Under the pieces are notes generated by a model that saw only the letters and a program-made list of their open reading frames with translations, had not been told where the DNA came from and made no database searches. From contig QEOQ01000433.1 in the NCBI GenBank assembly GCA_010279815.1, positions 32,067 through 96,066 of the forward strand: 64,000 nt of DNA, given 5' to 3'. Positions within the stretch are counted from its first letter, which is position 1; each line of letters begins with the position of its first letter. The translations under genes were made by a program, and so were the position numbers. Positions 52,525-63,904 of the stretch are shown one piece after another. This stretch comes from Brachionus plicatilis. Its lineage: Eukaryota; Rotifera; Eurotatoria; Ploima; Brachionidae.

Positions 52525-53782
52525 ATGCTCATAAGCACATCCAAAACAGTTGCTTTATGTTCATTTTCGAACCTGATAAACGCGGCAGACCGAGCCATAA
52601 TGCCGCTTGCAGTGCTTCAAATGGGCCCGGAGTTCAATTGGGACATGCACGCCCAAGGCTGGCTCTTGTCCGCATTTCCAATCGGCTACTTGAGCAGTCA
52701 AATAATCGGTGCCAAATTTTCAAAAAGATTCGGCGGCAAGAACGTGCTCACATTTGCAGTTCTCTTCTGGTCCCTGTTGACATTTCTCACCCCCCTTTTT
52801 GCCTACTCATACGCCACTCTGGTCACATCCCGAATCCTGCTCGGCATTGCTGAAGGACTTGGTCTGCCTGCTGTGGTGCACATATTTTCCACTTGTGTTC
52901 TTGCGGACGAGAGGTCTCGCGCATTTGGATACCTGGTCGCCTTTGGCAGCATTGGCCAGACTCTGGCCGCTTTTGTTTGTCCACATCTCACCTGGCGATG
53001 GATGTTTTTGTTGTTTGGCTCTTCCGGTTTTGTCTGGGTGCTTGTGTGGATATTTTCGTTCAAGGAAATTCGCATTCTCACCGAAGATGACGATTTTATA
53101 ATAATTCCGCCAAAGTTGTCCTCTCGGACTCGGTGGTACGACTACTTGAGACATTCACAGTTGTGGTCCATCTATCTGGCTCATTTTTCCATGAGCTGGA
53201 CCAGCAATGTGATCACCAATTGGGTGCCCTTCTATCTGGCAAAGTTTCTTGGGGTGAGCGCCACGGCCTTGTCATTTACAGCTGTGCCGTACATTGTCAA
53301 CTCGTTTGCGGGCATTTTGGCCGGTCATTTGGCCGACTCGTTGATTATGGGAAATTGGACAGTGCTATCAGTGAGAAGACTGATGACTGTTTTGGGTCTT
53401 GTTGGACCCGGCATCTGCCTAATCATATTCATAAGCTTGGACAATTTGGTCATGGCTTTCAGGTGAGAAAAAGAAAAAAAATTTTTTTATTTTTTAAATT
53501 TTTTATTAAAGTGTAATATCGATTTGTATGGCGTTTTTGGCATGCAATTCGTGTGGTCATTTGGCAAATCATTTGGATATAGCTCCGAATTCAAGTGCAA
53601 TTACATTTGGTATATCGAACACGATTGCCACTGTGCCCGGCATCTTCATTGGGCCGTTGACAGCTGAATTAGTTGTCAAATCGGGCGGTAGATGGCTTCC
53701 GGTGTTTATGATTGCTGCTTTGGTCAATTTTGTCGGCTCAATTATCTACTACTCTCACAGTGGTTCATCCCAGATTATATGA
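52525..53782 (+). CDS. Major facilitator transporter, SLC17/PHT4-like anion transporter
   Basis: Two exons (52525-53462 and 53512-53782, 49-bp intron) join as VMAF-SVISICMAFL to give 402 residues. The pattern is that of the SLC17/PHT4 anion-cation symporters: NAADRAIMPLAVLQMGPEFN in TM1-loop, WLLSAFPIGYLSSQIIGAKF with the loop FSKRFGGKNVLTF (MFS motif A region), SRILLGIAEGLGLPAVVHIF in TM4, and a second-half GHLADSLI..WTVLSVRRLM. The C-terminal exon holds DIAPNSSAITFGISNTIATV and PGIFIGPLTAELV, both strongly conserved in this group. Typical substrates are phosphate, organic anions, glutamate or nucleotides; the substrate here cannot be read. It is short for the family (N- and C-tails trimmed). 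It stands alone with AT-rich flanks. Confidence 0.87.
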
Positions 53783-55457
53783 CCAAAAAATTTATATCTG
53801 CTTTTAGTACAGTTTTTTTTTTACAACTGACAATAAAGAGTTTTTTTTGTTTCATTTGTTAATATCAAATTTGTTAAAATTAAAAATTTTATAAAAATTT
53901 AATTTTTTTGCCATTTTATTAAATGACTTTATTTTAATTTATTGACATCAATCGAATGTGAACAAACTAGTTCGTTTATGCAGGAATTACATTTTATTCA
54001 TGTCTTTGAAATTAAGTTAAATTTTTTTTTAATTTTAGAAAACTGGATTTTACCCATGTTTAATAATTAACATAATAATTAACTTTTAAATGTGACAAAA
54101 AAATTATTTGGAATTTTTTTGTGAATGAATTAAATATTGTCTTTTATTTAATGCAGGAAATAAAATTTTTTTAAGAGTTCATTCTTTTATTTAAAAAAAA
54201 TCTAAAATTAAATTATACATAAATGATTTTTTAAGGAAATTTAAAAGTAAAATGTTTGCTGGTGACATAACCAGTAGTCACTCTGACAAGAACTCATTGA
54301 TTGTACTAGTTAGTTTTTACATGTCCTATAATATTCTAAAAGATTTTTTTTTTTTTTTAAGATTGATATATAAAATTTTCAAATAATAAAATTTTCCTCT
54401 TTTCTTTGACCAGATATTTAAAAAATTCAAAAAAAAGTCAAAATAATTAATTTTTAATGTTTTTACCAAAAATTAATTGCAAGGTTTAAAATTTTTTCTG
54501 AAAATATATTTTCATTGTTACAAAAAAAAAATTTAATTCTGATTTTACAACAATTAAATATTAAACATAAAACTTGATTAAAATTTTATTTATCAAATTT
54601 TTTTATTAAAAAATCTTTGCATGGAATTTCGAGCCAAACTTGAACAAGTTTCTCACAGTGCACACTCGACAGCTAAAGAGAATCCCTACATATTCCCAAA
54701 AGAAAACATCCTTATTTGAATATGCAGTTTACAATTACAATTTGTTTTATCATTTGCCAGTAACTTGACTTTAACAAACATTTAATCAACATTTTACCAT
54801 TGCCAGCGTTTGATCGGTCTTGCAATCAGGTTAAAATATGTCAAAACCCCAAGCAGGTAGGGTTGGTCGACCAATTATAGGTAACCTGTTTTGAACCGAT
54901 TAAAATCTAAAATTTTTATTTAAAAAAAAAACTTCATTTTTTAAAATTAAAAAATAATAAAATCTTTTTTTAAGTAAGAGAGAAAATTTTTATATTTTTT
55001 ATAGTTAATTATTTAAAAAAATTATTTTAATTTAAAAAATATCAAGTCGATTTGTAACAAAAACTATGTTAACCGATTTTACTTAATAATCGGTTTTAAT
55101 AACCAGTTACATTAAAAAAAAAACGATGCTTGTTAATTGACAAGCTTTTTTGATTATTTTTTTTTTCTCTTTTATTTTAATCTTATTATTAATAATTTAC
55201 TAAATTTGATTCATATTCTTACAAAATTATTTTTCTATATTTCTACGTTAATTTGATTAAATGATTCGTTTATGCTTTTTAATTTTCTAGTTTTTAAGCA
55301 CTTCTATGTTTTTTATTTTTCAATGTTTCGATTATACATGCTTCTATTTTTAATGTTTGGACCAAAATTTTTTGTAATTTTGAATTTTTATTCTATATTT
55401 ATGAAAAAATTAAATTTAAATTAATCAATTATTATTATTCTCAATTTTAATTTAATT
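53783..55457. other. Intergenic region with one compositionally distinct patch
   Basis: 54600-54860 is more complex than the flanks (TTCGAGCCAAACTTGAACAA ... GCCAGCGTTTGATCGG) and ends ATGTCAAAACCCCAAGCAG before GTAGGGTTGGTCGACC. This could be a first exon with a donor site, but TAGGGTTGG also looks like a hAT end. No continuation was found. Confidence 0.35.
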
Positions 55458-55896
55458 GTGTCTTGACACAAGGTTTTTACGTGAATTAACATTAAATTAC
55501 GTTATAATACGAAAGAAAATTTACTTGAATTCTCTAAGAACCAAAAAGAGCCAAAAATTAGACATTTTCTAGAAATTTTTGGAAAAAAATCAAATTTTTA
55601 GTTTTATTCAATTCTATAAATTAAAAAACCATTTTTTCTCGTAATTTTTTGGTTATTTTTCTAATTTTAATTGGTGAAAAAACGTTAAATAAAATAAAAA
55701 AGTTAATTTGATAAATAGAATCAAAATTGAATGAAACTAAAAATTTGATTTATTTGCCAAAAATTACGAGAAAATGTCTAATTTTTGGCTCTTTTTGGTT
55801 TTATTTAAATTCAACTAATCTTACTTTCTTAATTTTACGTATTTTAAATTTGATTTAATCACGTAAAATCACGTAAAAAACAATGTGCCATAACAC
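55458..55896. mobile_element. Foldback element, 439 bp
   Basis: Inverted arms: left GTGTCTTGACACAAGGTTTT and TACGTGAATT, right complement GTGTTATGGCACATTGTTTT and TACGTGATTT. Further in, AACCAAAAAGAGCCAAAAAT against its inverse ATTTTTGGCTCTTTTTGGTT, and GACATTTTCTAGAAAT against GAGAAAATGTC. No coding content. Confidence 0.75.
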
Positions 55897-56303
55897 TACA
55901 TTATTATAATACTTAATATTATAGGTTCTAGACTACGTACAAATAAAATAATAAGCGACCAGTACAAATATTATATTTTGATTCATCAATTTATAAGAAA
56001 GAATAAAAAAAGCTAGATTTAAAAAATACAATATAAAAAAATTTTAACTTTATTTTAATTTAAAATTTTATTATTTTCTATATTCTAAATTTTGTAATTT
56101 TTAATTCGAGTACATGATAGCATACTTTGCATTTTGACAGAACTAAATTTTAAAATTTTCTTTTTTCTATCATGAACATTTTTTTTTAAATATGGAAATT
56201 CAAGCAAGGGGTTGAAATGAAGGACTAAGTTCCATTCAAAACAACCTGGGATTTCATCCCAAAATATATTTTAATAATATTATTAATAATAATGATAATT
56301 AGG
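55897..56303. other. AT-rich spacer
   Basis: No gene or clear repeat. Confidence 0.45.
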
Positions 56304-56875
56304 TATTGTGAAATTCAAATACAAATTGAACATAAATTCTTCCTTTTTTGATGAATTAAAATCCAAGGTAATAAAATATACTTTAAAAAATACCTTATTT
56401 ACTTAAAATACGTTTTCTCATCTTTTAATAAGACAAAAAATTAAATATCAATAATATTTAGACAGAGTTGTTTAAAAGTCACAAGTCTCATGTCAAGTCC
56501 AAGTCCGGACTTTTTTTTTTCTTTTTTTTTAAAGTCCGACCCAAGACTTTAATTTTTTTTTTCTTAGCCTAAGTTCGGACTTAAAATTTTTTTATTAAAA
56601 GTCCAAGTCCGGAATTTTTTTGTTAAATTTTCATTCAAAAGTCTAAGTCCAGGCTTTAAATTAAGATTTTTTTTTAAAAAAATTTTAAAGTCCGGACTTT
56701 TTTTTGGGACTTTTAAGCAACTCTGTATTTAAATTGATTATTGGTTTAATTTACTTAAAAAAAGATAAAAAAGATTTTATTTTAGGTAATAAATGTGCAA
56801 CAAAGTATGTTGCACTTTGGTGCAGTAATTTTTAAAGTATATTTTATTACCTTTGATTTCAATTCATCAAAAAAG
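56304..56875. mobile_element. Interrupted copy of the 51.6-kb foldback family
   Basis: The left arm TATTGTGAAATTCAAATACA ... to 56430 and right arm GTGCAACAAAGTATGTTGCA ... CCTTTGATTTCAATTCATC match the element at 51585-51956. The hAT-like element 56463-56727 is inserted into its centre. The right terminus is cut by the start of the next element near 56876. Confidence 0.65.
56463..56727. mobile_element. hAT-like MITE, 265 bp
   Basis: Inverted ends CAGAGTTGTTTAAAAGTC and, complemented on the right, CAGAGTTGCTTAAAAGTC. Flanks TATTTAGA (56455-56462) and TATTTAAA (56728-56735) form an 8-bp duplication with one mismatch. The interior is a palindrome of AAGTCC/GGACTT blocks like that at 2970-3165. 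Confidence 0.85.
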
Positions 56876-57242
56876 GGGCAATTTGAAGTTTATGATCAAT
56901 ATATGATGCTCAAAATGACCAAATCAAACTAAAACTATAAAATGAATTTTTAATTTTTTAAAAGAATTAGTGCTGAGGTAAATTTTCGGTTTTAACATAC
57001 TTAGTTAAATCCAAAGGTAAAATCTGCAAAAGTCTGCAAAAAATTATTCACTTAAAATAGCATCATTTCGATAGTGTGCATTCTGCATTGTACATTTTAA
57101 TTTTGCAGAGTTAATTTTTTTATTTAACATAGTATGTTAAATCCAAAAATGTACCTCTGCGTTATTTCTATTAAAAAAATAACAATTTATTTAATAGTTA
57201 TTATTTTGAGCGTCAAATATTGATCATAAACTTCAAATTGCC
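56876..57242. mobile_element. GGCAATTTGAA foldback (Mutator-like)
   Basis: Left GGCAATTTGAAGTTTATGAT, right the complement (ATCATAAACTTCAAATTGCC). Internal ATCTGCAAAAGTCTGCAAAA and TTTTGCAGAGTTAA motifs, and an inverted pair AACATACTTAGTTAAATCC / AACATAGTATGTTAAATCC. Flanked by CAAAAAAG on both sides (56868-56875, 57242-57249), an 8-bp repeat that could be chance in poly-A. Confidence 0.7.
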
Positions 57243-57817
57243 AAAAAAGTTCAATTTGTATTTGAGTTTTCTTTGGTCTTAAAATATTTTAAAAAATCTT
57301 TATATAGAGATTCGAGTGTAAATACGAAGTAATTGAGACAGTTGGTAATTTTTTTATTTTTTTAATCTTAAAATATGTTCAAAAATGCTTAAAAAAAATT
57401 TTAAAAAAAGTGCACATTTATTCGAAATTTTTATTGATTACTTTTAAAAAAAAAAAAAAAAAAAAAACAATATTTTTTGAAAGAAGATTTTCTCTGCACT
57501 CTATCTAAACATTAGCTCAATAATTAAACCATAAATTCGAAGCTGAATTTAATCGAAATCTTAAAAACCAAAAATAATCAATAATAAACAAACAAAAAAA
57601 ATTTTTTTTTATATATTTATATATATATATATTTGTGAATATTAAAAAAAATATATATAAAATAATCAAAACAAAAAAAAAAGATAAAATTTCTCTTTAA
57701 AATTTATCATCTCCAAATGAACAGACTTGTATACAACATACACTAAACAATATAAACAAAGTATTCAAACAAAAAATGGACATTGTTCTAGTGGTCGGCG
57801 TGTGGCAACTGTATGGG
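57243..57817. other. CHD1 3' flank
   Basis: AT-rich, with a run of about 23 A at 57446-57468 and a TATATATA stretch near 57610-57660. Probably includes the CHD1 3' untranslated region. Confidence 0.5.
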
Positions 57818-60366
57818 CTAGTTGTGATGATGGTTCTGGTGTTGATGGCTGTGTTGAGTGTGGTTGTCTCGAGATGGAGAGGTCTCGCGGCTTTCCTTCA
57901 GCTTTTTACACGAATCACCGGTTCGGTGCGACGACGACGACGACGACAAGCGTCTGCTATACGGGGACGAGGACGGACTATGCGGCCTGTTAAACTGACG
58001 GTTGAACACGGGGGAGGCGCCGAGCAGGCCCGCCTGCGAATTGTGCCCGCTTAGCGACGAGTACGACTTGGACCTGTACACGTCCGAGTCCATGTCTTGG
58101 TCACGTGATCGAGAGCTGTGGCTCTTGTCCGCGCTGCTCCATTGCTGCTGATACATGTGCTGGTTGCCATAGTGATTGCCATATTGGTTGCCATGGTAAC
58201 CGTGATTTTTTTTCGAGTAGTACTTGCTTTGAGGATAGTGATGGTTGTGATGATGATAGTTGTTGTTGGTGTGGTTGGTGGCCGAGTAGGAGGACGAGCC
58301 ATACTGACCATTGGTGGCCAACTGGGATTGTGTGTACAGATCGTGGTCGCGCGAATTGCAAAATTTTTTGTACAAATTTTTCAACTTTTCCCAATTCCAC
58401 TTGACCGTAAACTTGGACACAAACGCCCACAAATAATTGCGCCACAAATTAATTTTCTCCGGGTCGCTGTAAATAGTCAAATGGTCGTTTATTTTGTCGC
58501 CAATTTGCAGCAAGTGTCGCTTTATTTCCTCAAAGTCCTTGACACTGTCCAATTGATTGAGGCTCTTGAGCGCCCGCTTCACCGGTCTCAATATATTTTT
58601 ACACTCTTCAAATATTTTCTCGCTGAGCACAATCTTTGACTTGTCCATTTTGGCCTCTTTTTTGTCCACTTTGGCGCCTGTCTTTTTGGCATGACGCTTC
58701 GCGCTGGGCTGCCCGGTTTCCTCGGTCTCGCGAGTCACGTGATCGCCACTGTTCTCATTGTTGCAGTCGTCGGCCGAATTAGCGCGCCTCTTTTTAACAC
58801 ACTTGTCGCTGGCGTCGCTGTGCTCGGCCGCCGAGTGCTCCGAGTCGTTTTTGTTCTTTCGTTTGGCGGCGGTGCCGTTCAGAATTTCTTTCCAATTTTT
58901 GCCATACTTGTCCGTGTTTGTCTGGTTCAGGAGCACTTTCATCAAATAATCGATGCGGGTGCGCAAGTGCTTTGACTGAGGCTTGAGCTTGGCGCCGTCG
59001 GATTTGTCCGATTTTTTGACCGACGACATGGTGACCAAATTTTTGTCTGACAATCGGAGTGCGGCGTCGGTTTTGTCCGATTTTTTGACCGCCGACATGG
59101 TGTCCACATTTTTGTCTGACAATCGGAGGGCGACGTCAGATTTGTCCGATTTTTTGACATTTGACATGGTGACCAAAATTTTGTCTGACAGTCCGAGCGC
59201 GCGGTCCGCCTTAATGCTCTCCCAGTTGCCGTAGCCGTGCTCGAGAACGCCTTTGAGGAGCGCCCGGTCGTCCTCGTCGCCCCACTCACAGTCCCAGTAC
59301 GTCTGCTTGAGCTTGGTCTTGAACTGGAACTGGTCAAAGCGGCTCGAGTAGTGGCCCAGCGGTTCGAAGTACTTTTCGGCGTCGAGCACTTGCTGTGCGT
59401 TTATTTTGGCGCCGTTTATGTCCACGCAAGGACCTTTTTTTGAGATGGTGACATCTTTTTTGTCTTTGCTATGCTCGATCGCCTGCACGCATAGCTCGCG
59501 CATTTTTTGCGCAAATTCGATCAGACACGCTTGCGATTTTTCCTCTAGCTGAGCGTCCTGAGCGACCGTGTCGATGCGCTCGAGCGGACACGGGTATTTG
59601 CGATAGGAGCGGACAAAGCGCCGTATTTCGCTCGAGTTTAGGCCGGCGAACACCGACTGCGACTTGATTTTTGTCTTTTTGGCGGTTTTTTGCCGGGCCT
59701 CGGAGTCTGACGAGTCGGCCGAATCGTTTGCGTATTCGTGGTCATCGTCGTCGTCGTCGGACCTTGCGTTGCGCTTGGGCTTTTGGGTACGGGGGCGCCG
59801 CGTCTCGCTGAACAACTGCAGTTTTTCGGTCTGCTCGTCGGCGTCGATTTGGTGCCGCTCGGACTCGGGTATTATGTCGGTCCAGAACTTGTCGTCCTCG
59901 GTGGTGGAAAAGGTGGCCACTTTGAACTGGGAGAGGAGCTCGTCGCCGGCCCTCGGCTCGCTCGCTTCTTCACGGGTCTCGGCCCGCTTCAGTATTTCGT
60001 CGATGTCGTAGTCTTTGTCGTCGCTTTTGCTCTCCGTGTCCTCTTTGAAGAGTTCTTCGGCGCCGAATTTTAGTATCGAGTTTATTTCGTCCTTGGTGAA
60101 CGGGTTGGAGTTGGTTTGTGCGCGGCTATTGAGCACAGTGCGGCCGGTCGTGTCCATTCGTTGGATGACCAGATGGTCGAGCACCATTTTTTGTTTGGCT
60201 CGTTCCACAATGTCCTCTTCGATCGAGTTCTTTGAGACCAGACGGTAAATGTTCACTTGGTTCTTTTGGCCGATGCGGTGCGCCCGCGCCTGAGCCTGCA
60301 GGTCATTTTGAGGGTTCCAGTCCGAGTCGTATATGATCACTGTGTCCGCTGTCGACAAATTTATAC
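57818..60366 (-). CDS. CHD1: CHD1 chromatin remodeller, last exon (C-terminal part)
   Basis: One exon of 848 codons plus stop, entered through an acceptor CCCAG at 60367-60371 in phase with ..[19 protein letters not shown]. It begins in helicase motifs V-VI ([20 protein letters not shown]), then [20 protein letters not shown], the bridge [19 protein letters not shown], an acidic segment, the SANT-SLIDE DNA-binding region ([60 protein letters not shown]), and the CHD1 C-terminal helical domain ([20 protein letters not shown] ... [20 protein letters not shown]). The tail is His/Tyr/Asn- and Ser/Arg-rich. CHD1 slides and spaces nucleosomes on transcribed genes. The chromodomains and the helicase core must lie upstream, beyond an intron of at least 3.6 kb that reaches the window edge. 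GC-richer than the surroundings. Confidence 0.95.
59000..59206 (-). repeat. 69-bp x 3 in-frame repeat inside CHD1
   Basis: Three 23-residue units: [20 protein letters not shown]+[23 protein letters not shown]+[23 protein letters not shown]+DKS. They fall exactly where CHD1 normally reads LGLSDKI followed by the K-P-Q-x-K-x-L-x-x-R segment (here [14 protein letters not shown]). The ancestral LGLSDK element has been amplified with a new Ser/Lys linker. Confidence 0.85.
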
Positions 60367-60602
60367 CTGGGTTTTAAAGTAGAAATTATCAGTGTCTTTT
60401 TTGGTTCAAATTTTTTTTTTCTTTTTTCTGCCCCTATCAATGTCCTTGTATAGACTCAAGACTTGGCGACGATTAATTGCAGCTGAAGCGCAATCAACTA
60501 TCAAAAGATAGCAAAAAAATATACAATTTTATAGGCCCATGATTTTCCTCACCGCTAATTTTAATAAACTTTTCGCTAATTTAATAAAAATTCGCTATTT
60601 TA
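60367..60602. other. CHD1 intron (left part)
   Basis: Starts (read on the minus strand) as the last part of the intron before the CHD1 terminal exon. No exon-like sequence. Confidence 0.5.
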
Positions 60603-61310
60603 GGTCATGTCCAGAATGTGATCATTTTGATCACCAAATATTAAGTGTACTCTTTGTGATCAAAAATTGATCACCAAAATTTTTTTTGATCACATAAATT
60701 TTTTTTTTTAATCACATAAATTTTTTTTTAATCACATAAAAAATTTTTTTAATCACATAAATTTTTTTTTTTAATCACATAAAAATTTTTTTTAATCACA
60801 TAAAATTTTTTTTGATTACATGAAATTTTTTTTGTTGAAATCAAAAATTTTAAAATTATATTGATATTTAAATGAAATAAAAAAACCAAAAAAATTTCAA
60901 CTCACCAAAATAAACTATAAGTTTTTGAAATATATATTAAGATTAAATAAACTATAAGTTTCTAAAAAAAATTAAATCTAATAAACTATAAATATCATAT
61001 AGAAGCTAAATTAGCTGCAAAAAAAGCATTTGCCAAATATTCAAATCCGGTAGCATGTAGCATTTGTGGTGAATTTACGAAAAATAAAAAGGGATTTAAA
61101 TTCCACATGTCAAAAAAACACAAAGAATAATTTAGATTTTGTTTTATTTTATTTTACAAATTGAGACCTAATTTTTTTTTGTTGAAAATTGGTAATTAAG
61201 TTAATATTTTTAATTTAATATTTTTCTAATCAGAAAAAAAATTTATTTTAATTTTTTCATAAATTAGAGGCTTTTTTGATCACGAAATATGTGATCATTG
61301 ATCACTGACC
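60603..61310. mobile_element. hAT-like element carrying a C2H2 zinc-finger frame
   Basis: Ends GGTCATGTCCAGAATGTGAT (left) and complemented GGTCAGTGATCAATGATCAC (right), both rich in TGATCA/GTGATC. Flanked by the repeat CGCTATTTTA (60593-60602 and 61311-61320), i.e. 8-10 bp. At 60650-60840 the motif TTTAATCACATAAA recurs six or more times. The plus-strand frame ends at 61130. It lies within the presumed CHD1 intron. Confidence 0.75.
60974..61130 (+). CDS. C2H2 zinc-finger fragment in a transposon
   Basis: The frame reads YHIEAKLAAKKAFAKYSNPV, then ACSICGEFTKNKKGFKFHMS and KKHKE stop. The finger is C-x2-C-x12-H-x4-H, complete. No ATG precedes it in frame after the last stop, so it is either a terminal exon or a relic. 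It is related to the 50-residue frame at 32865-33017 in another element. Confidence 0.4.
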
Positions 61311-63738
61311 CGCTATTTTAATATTGTAAAAATTAAAACTAAATTGTGCGCATTTTGTTCTTCGGCTCTTCCTTAACTCTTCCTTTCCTTAACTCTTCTT
61401 CAACTATTCCTTTCATCGACATTCATTTCTTCAACTCTTAGAAAAGGAAAGGAATATTTGAGGAAAGGAAGAGGTGAGGAAGAAGAAAAGTCGAGGAAAG
61501 GAAAAGTACAAGTTAGTTTTAATTTGTACTGTAAAAAGAAATCTAATTTATTAAAGTTAAGATAGAGAAGCAGAGCTTTATACGATATGTTGCAAAAGTT
61601 TAGAAATTCATTATTTTATTTATTTAAATTTTTTTATGTACTGAATTTTACAAATATTAGAGTGCAAAAGAAAAAAAAAATAAAACACTAAATTGAAATT
61701 TTTTTTTTCTCTTCATTTTGATATATCACGCTCGGCATAAAAATATAATTATCTTTTAAAAATTTATAATCAAAAAACTTCCTCTAAAAATTAAAAAATA
61801 AAAGTAGGTTCAAAAGTTTACAAATTCGGGTAATCCAAAAATTTTAACAATCATTACTACCTTTTTTTCACACCTTTATGATTAATTCTTAAATATCTTC
61901 TAATTTTGAGTAAATTATAATATATTTAAATACAATTATTTTTCGAATTATATATGAAATAAGATTATAAAATATCAAATAAAAGTAGAAAAAAAATTGA
62001 TAAACTTTTTAATCATATGTTATTAACTAGGCAATAATTTAATATGCATTTTTAATGTTTTATCTTTTAACTGATTTAATCTTAATTCTTCGTTTTGTCT
62101 TGGAATTAAATTTATACTTTCTTTAATTCTACTAAGCCGTAAGGAAAAGGAACAATTAAAAAGTCATTTTTTAAACGCAATTGTGACCGGATATTTTCAC
62201 TCAAATAATTTTTTAATTATTTATATAAAAAAATTCAAAATAAATTGATTTTTTACTAAAAGTTTCGATCAAACGACCTTAAGCTTGTGTCTTAAAAATA
62301 AGCATGATTTTTTAATAATTTTGGTCAATTTTTGGACTATTTAATTCAATCAAAAATATTTTCAGAAGTTTGGCCACTATCAATTGCTTCAGGTGTTCCT
62401 TTCTTTTAAATATCTATCTTTAAAAATTATGAATTAAAATAGTTTCACTGAAGTATTCGTCAAATGATAATGATAAAATATCCAATTTAATGAAAACCAC
62501 ATCTATTCTAATAAAAAAATATTAAATTGAATAAAAACTAAATCTTTTTAAATAAATAAATAATTTAATAAGCTTACCACTACTAATAATAAAAACAAAA
62601 ACACGTTTAAATTAATAACGCCTCCCTCTAAATTAATAAAATTATAATTATTTATATTAAGCGTAAAAAGTATAAAATGGCAAAACATTTCCAAAAAATC
62701 AAGAAAAAAAACTGAATAATAGTTATCAAAATGTAGAAAATAAATTTTGCTCAACTTGCAACATGCCAATGGCTAAAACAAGATATTTTTTTGTTCTAGA
62801 TGCAACTCAAAAAAATAATAATTTTTTTCTAAATTTTATCATTCATAAAAGCCGAAGAATGTTACATCAATTTAGAAAATATAACAGGAGTACGGTAACT
62901 AATAAAGCTGTCAAAAAAATTAGAAAAAATTATTAGTAAAAGGTAAAAAATATTAAAATAATTGATTTTTTTCATTTTTTAACTGATAAAATTTATATAT
63001 TAATTGCGGAATTTTTTAACATGACCTCGCGATGCATTAAATGAATTTAAGCTAAATTTTGTGACAACTAATACTTGTAATTTTCTAATAATTCATTAAA
63101 TTTTTATTTTTATAATTTTTATTACTCAATTTATTTTTTTAATGAGGTTTATTCAAAATAGATGACGATTTAATATTAATTCAAATTTAAATTGATAGAA
63201 TTTTTTTTACAATATTTTATTTAACAATTATAACTAAGTGTCAAAATTTATATTTTAAGCTATTAATATTATTTTAAAAATGGACAATTTAGATAAGATT
63301 CGATTCTAAAAAGTATCAAATCTTATCATAATGTACATTTAGTCGGCATTGTGAATATTTATACAAAAAAGTCCAAATGTCTCAATGATAAATACAATGT
63401 ATTATATTTGAATTTGTTTTTAAATGATTTCATTAATTTATTAGACGATAAAGTAAAAGAATAATTATTCAATTAAAATAATCACATTTTAATCAAATAA
63501 TTTATTTCTATATTTTGTATATTCTATATATTTTTTTTAATTCAAACTTTTTTTTCTGTTTTATATCCATTCTCAAAATTTTCTATATTTTTTTCCTATA
63601 ATTTGAAACTTCTTAAAAAAATTTTCTTTTTTATTTTTTAAATAAAATGATTCAGATTTTTTAATGGAACATTTTCATATGGCCGCAACCTAACCTTTCA
63701 GAATGGCAAAATTTTGTTTCTAAAAATTTTTAAATATC
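61311..63738. other. AT-rich region, presumed CHD1 intron
   Basis: No exon found. At 61360-61510 pyrimidine-rich CTTCCTTAACTCTTCCTTTC is followed by purine-rich GAAAAGGAAAGGAATATTTG, an imperfect inverted purine/pyrimidine block. At 63342, GGCATTGTGAATATTTATAC is a solo end of the GGCA foldback family. The frame at 62548-62769 is low-complexity. Confidence 0.45.
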
Positions 63739-63895
63739 AAAATGTTTGCAGATGATACAACAATTCGTATCTTTGATAAAAAACCTTGAAACAGGTTTGA
63801 AAATTTTTAATTTTACAGCAAATATTTTAAATTAATGGCGTTCGTTTAACAAAATTGATATCAATTGGTATCAAACTTGGGTTTTAAATTAAAAA
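63739..63895 (+). mobile_element. LINE reverse-transcriptase fragment
   Basis: The frame KMFADDTTIRIFDKKP contains the FADD form of RT motif C. After a stop and frameshift, FNKIDINWYQTWV resembles the usual N-K-x-x-I-N-W-x-K-T segment that follows. Too short to classify. Confidence 0.6.
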
Positions 63896-63904
63896 TTATC
63901 AGTC

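Noticed and set aside
52494..53516. Alternative frames inside the MFS transporter
   Set aside because: Overlap the recognised transporter frame and lack family features.
57727..60248. Many plus-strand frames over the CHD1 exon, including a hydrophobic one at 58118-58639
   Set aside because: Antisense shadows of the GC-richer CHD1 exon; hydrophobicity arises from complementing His/Asn/Lys codons.
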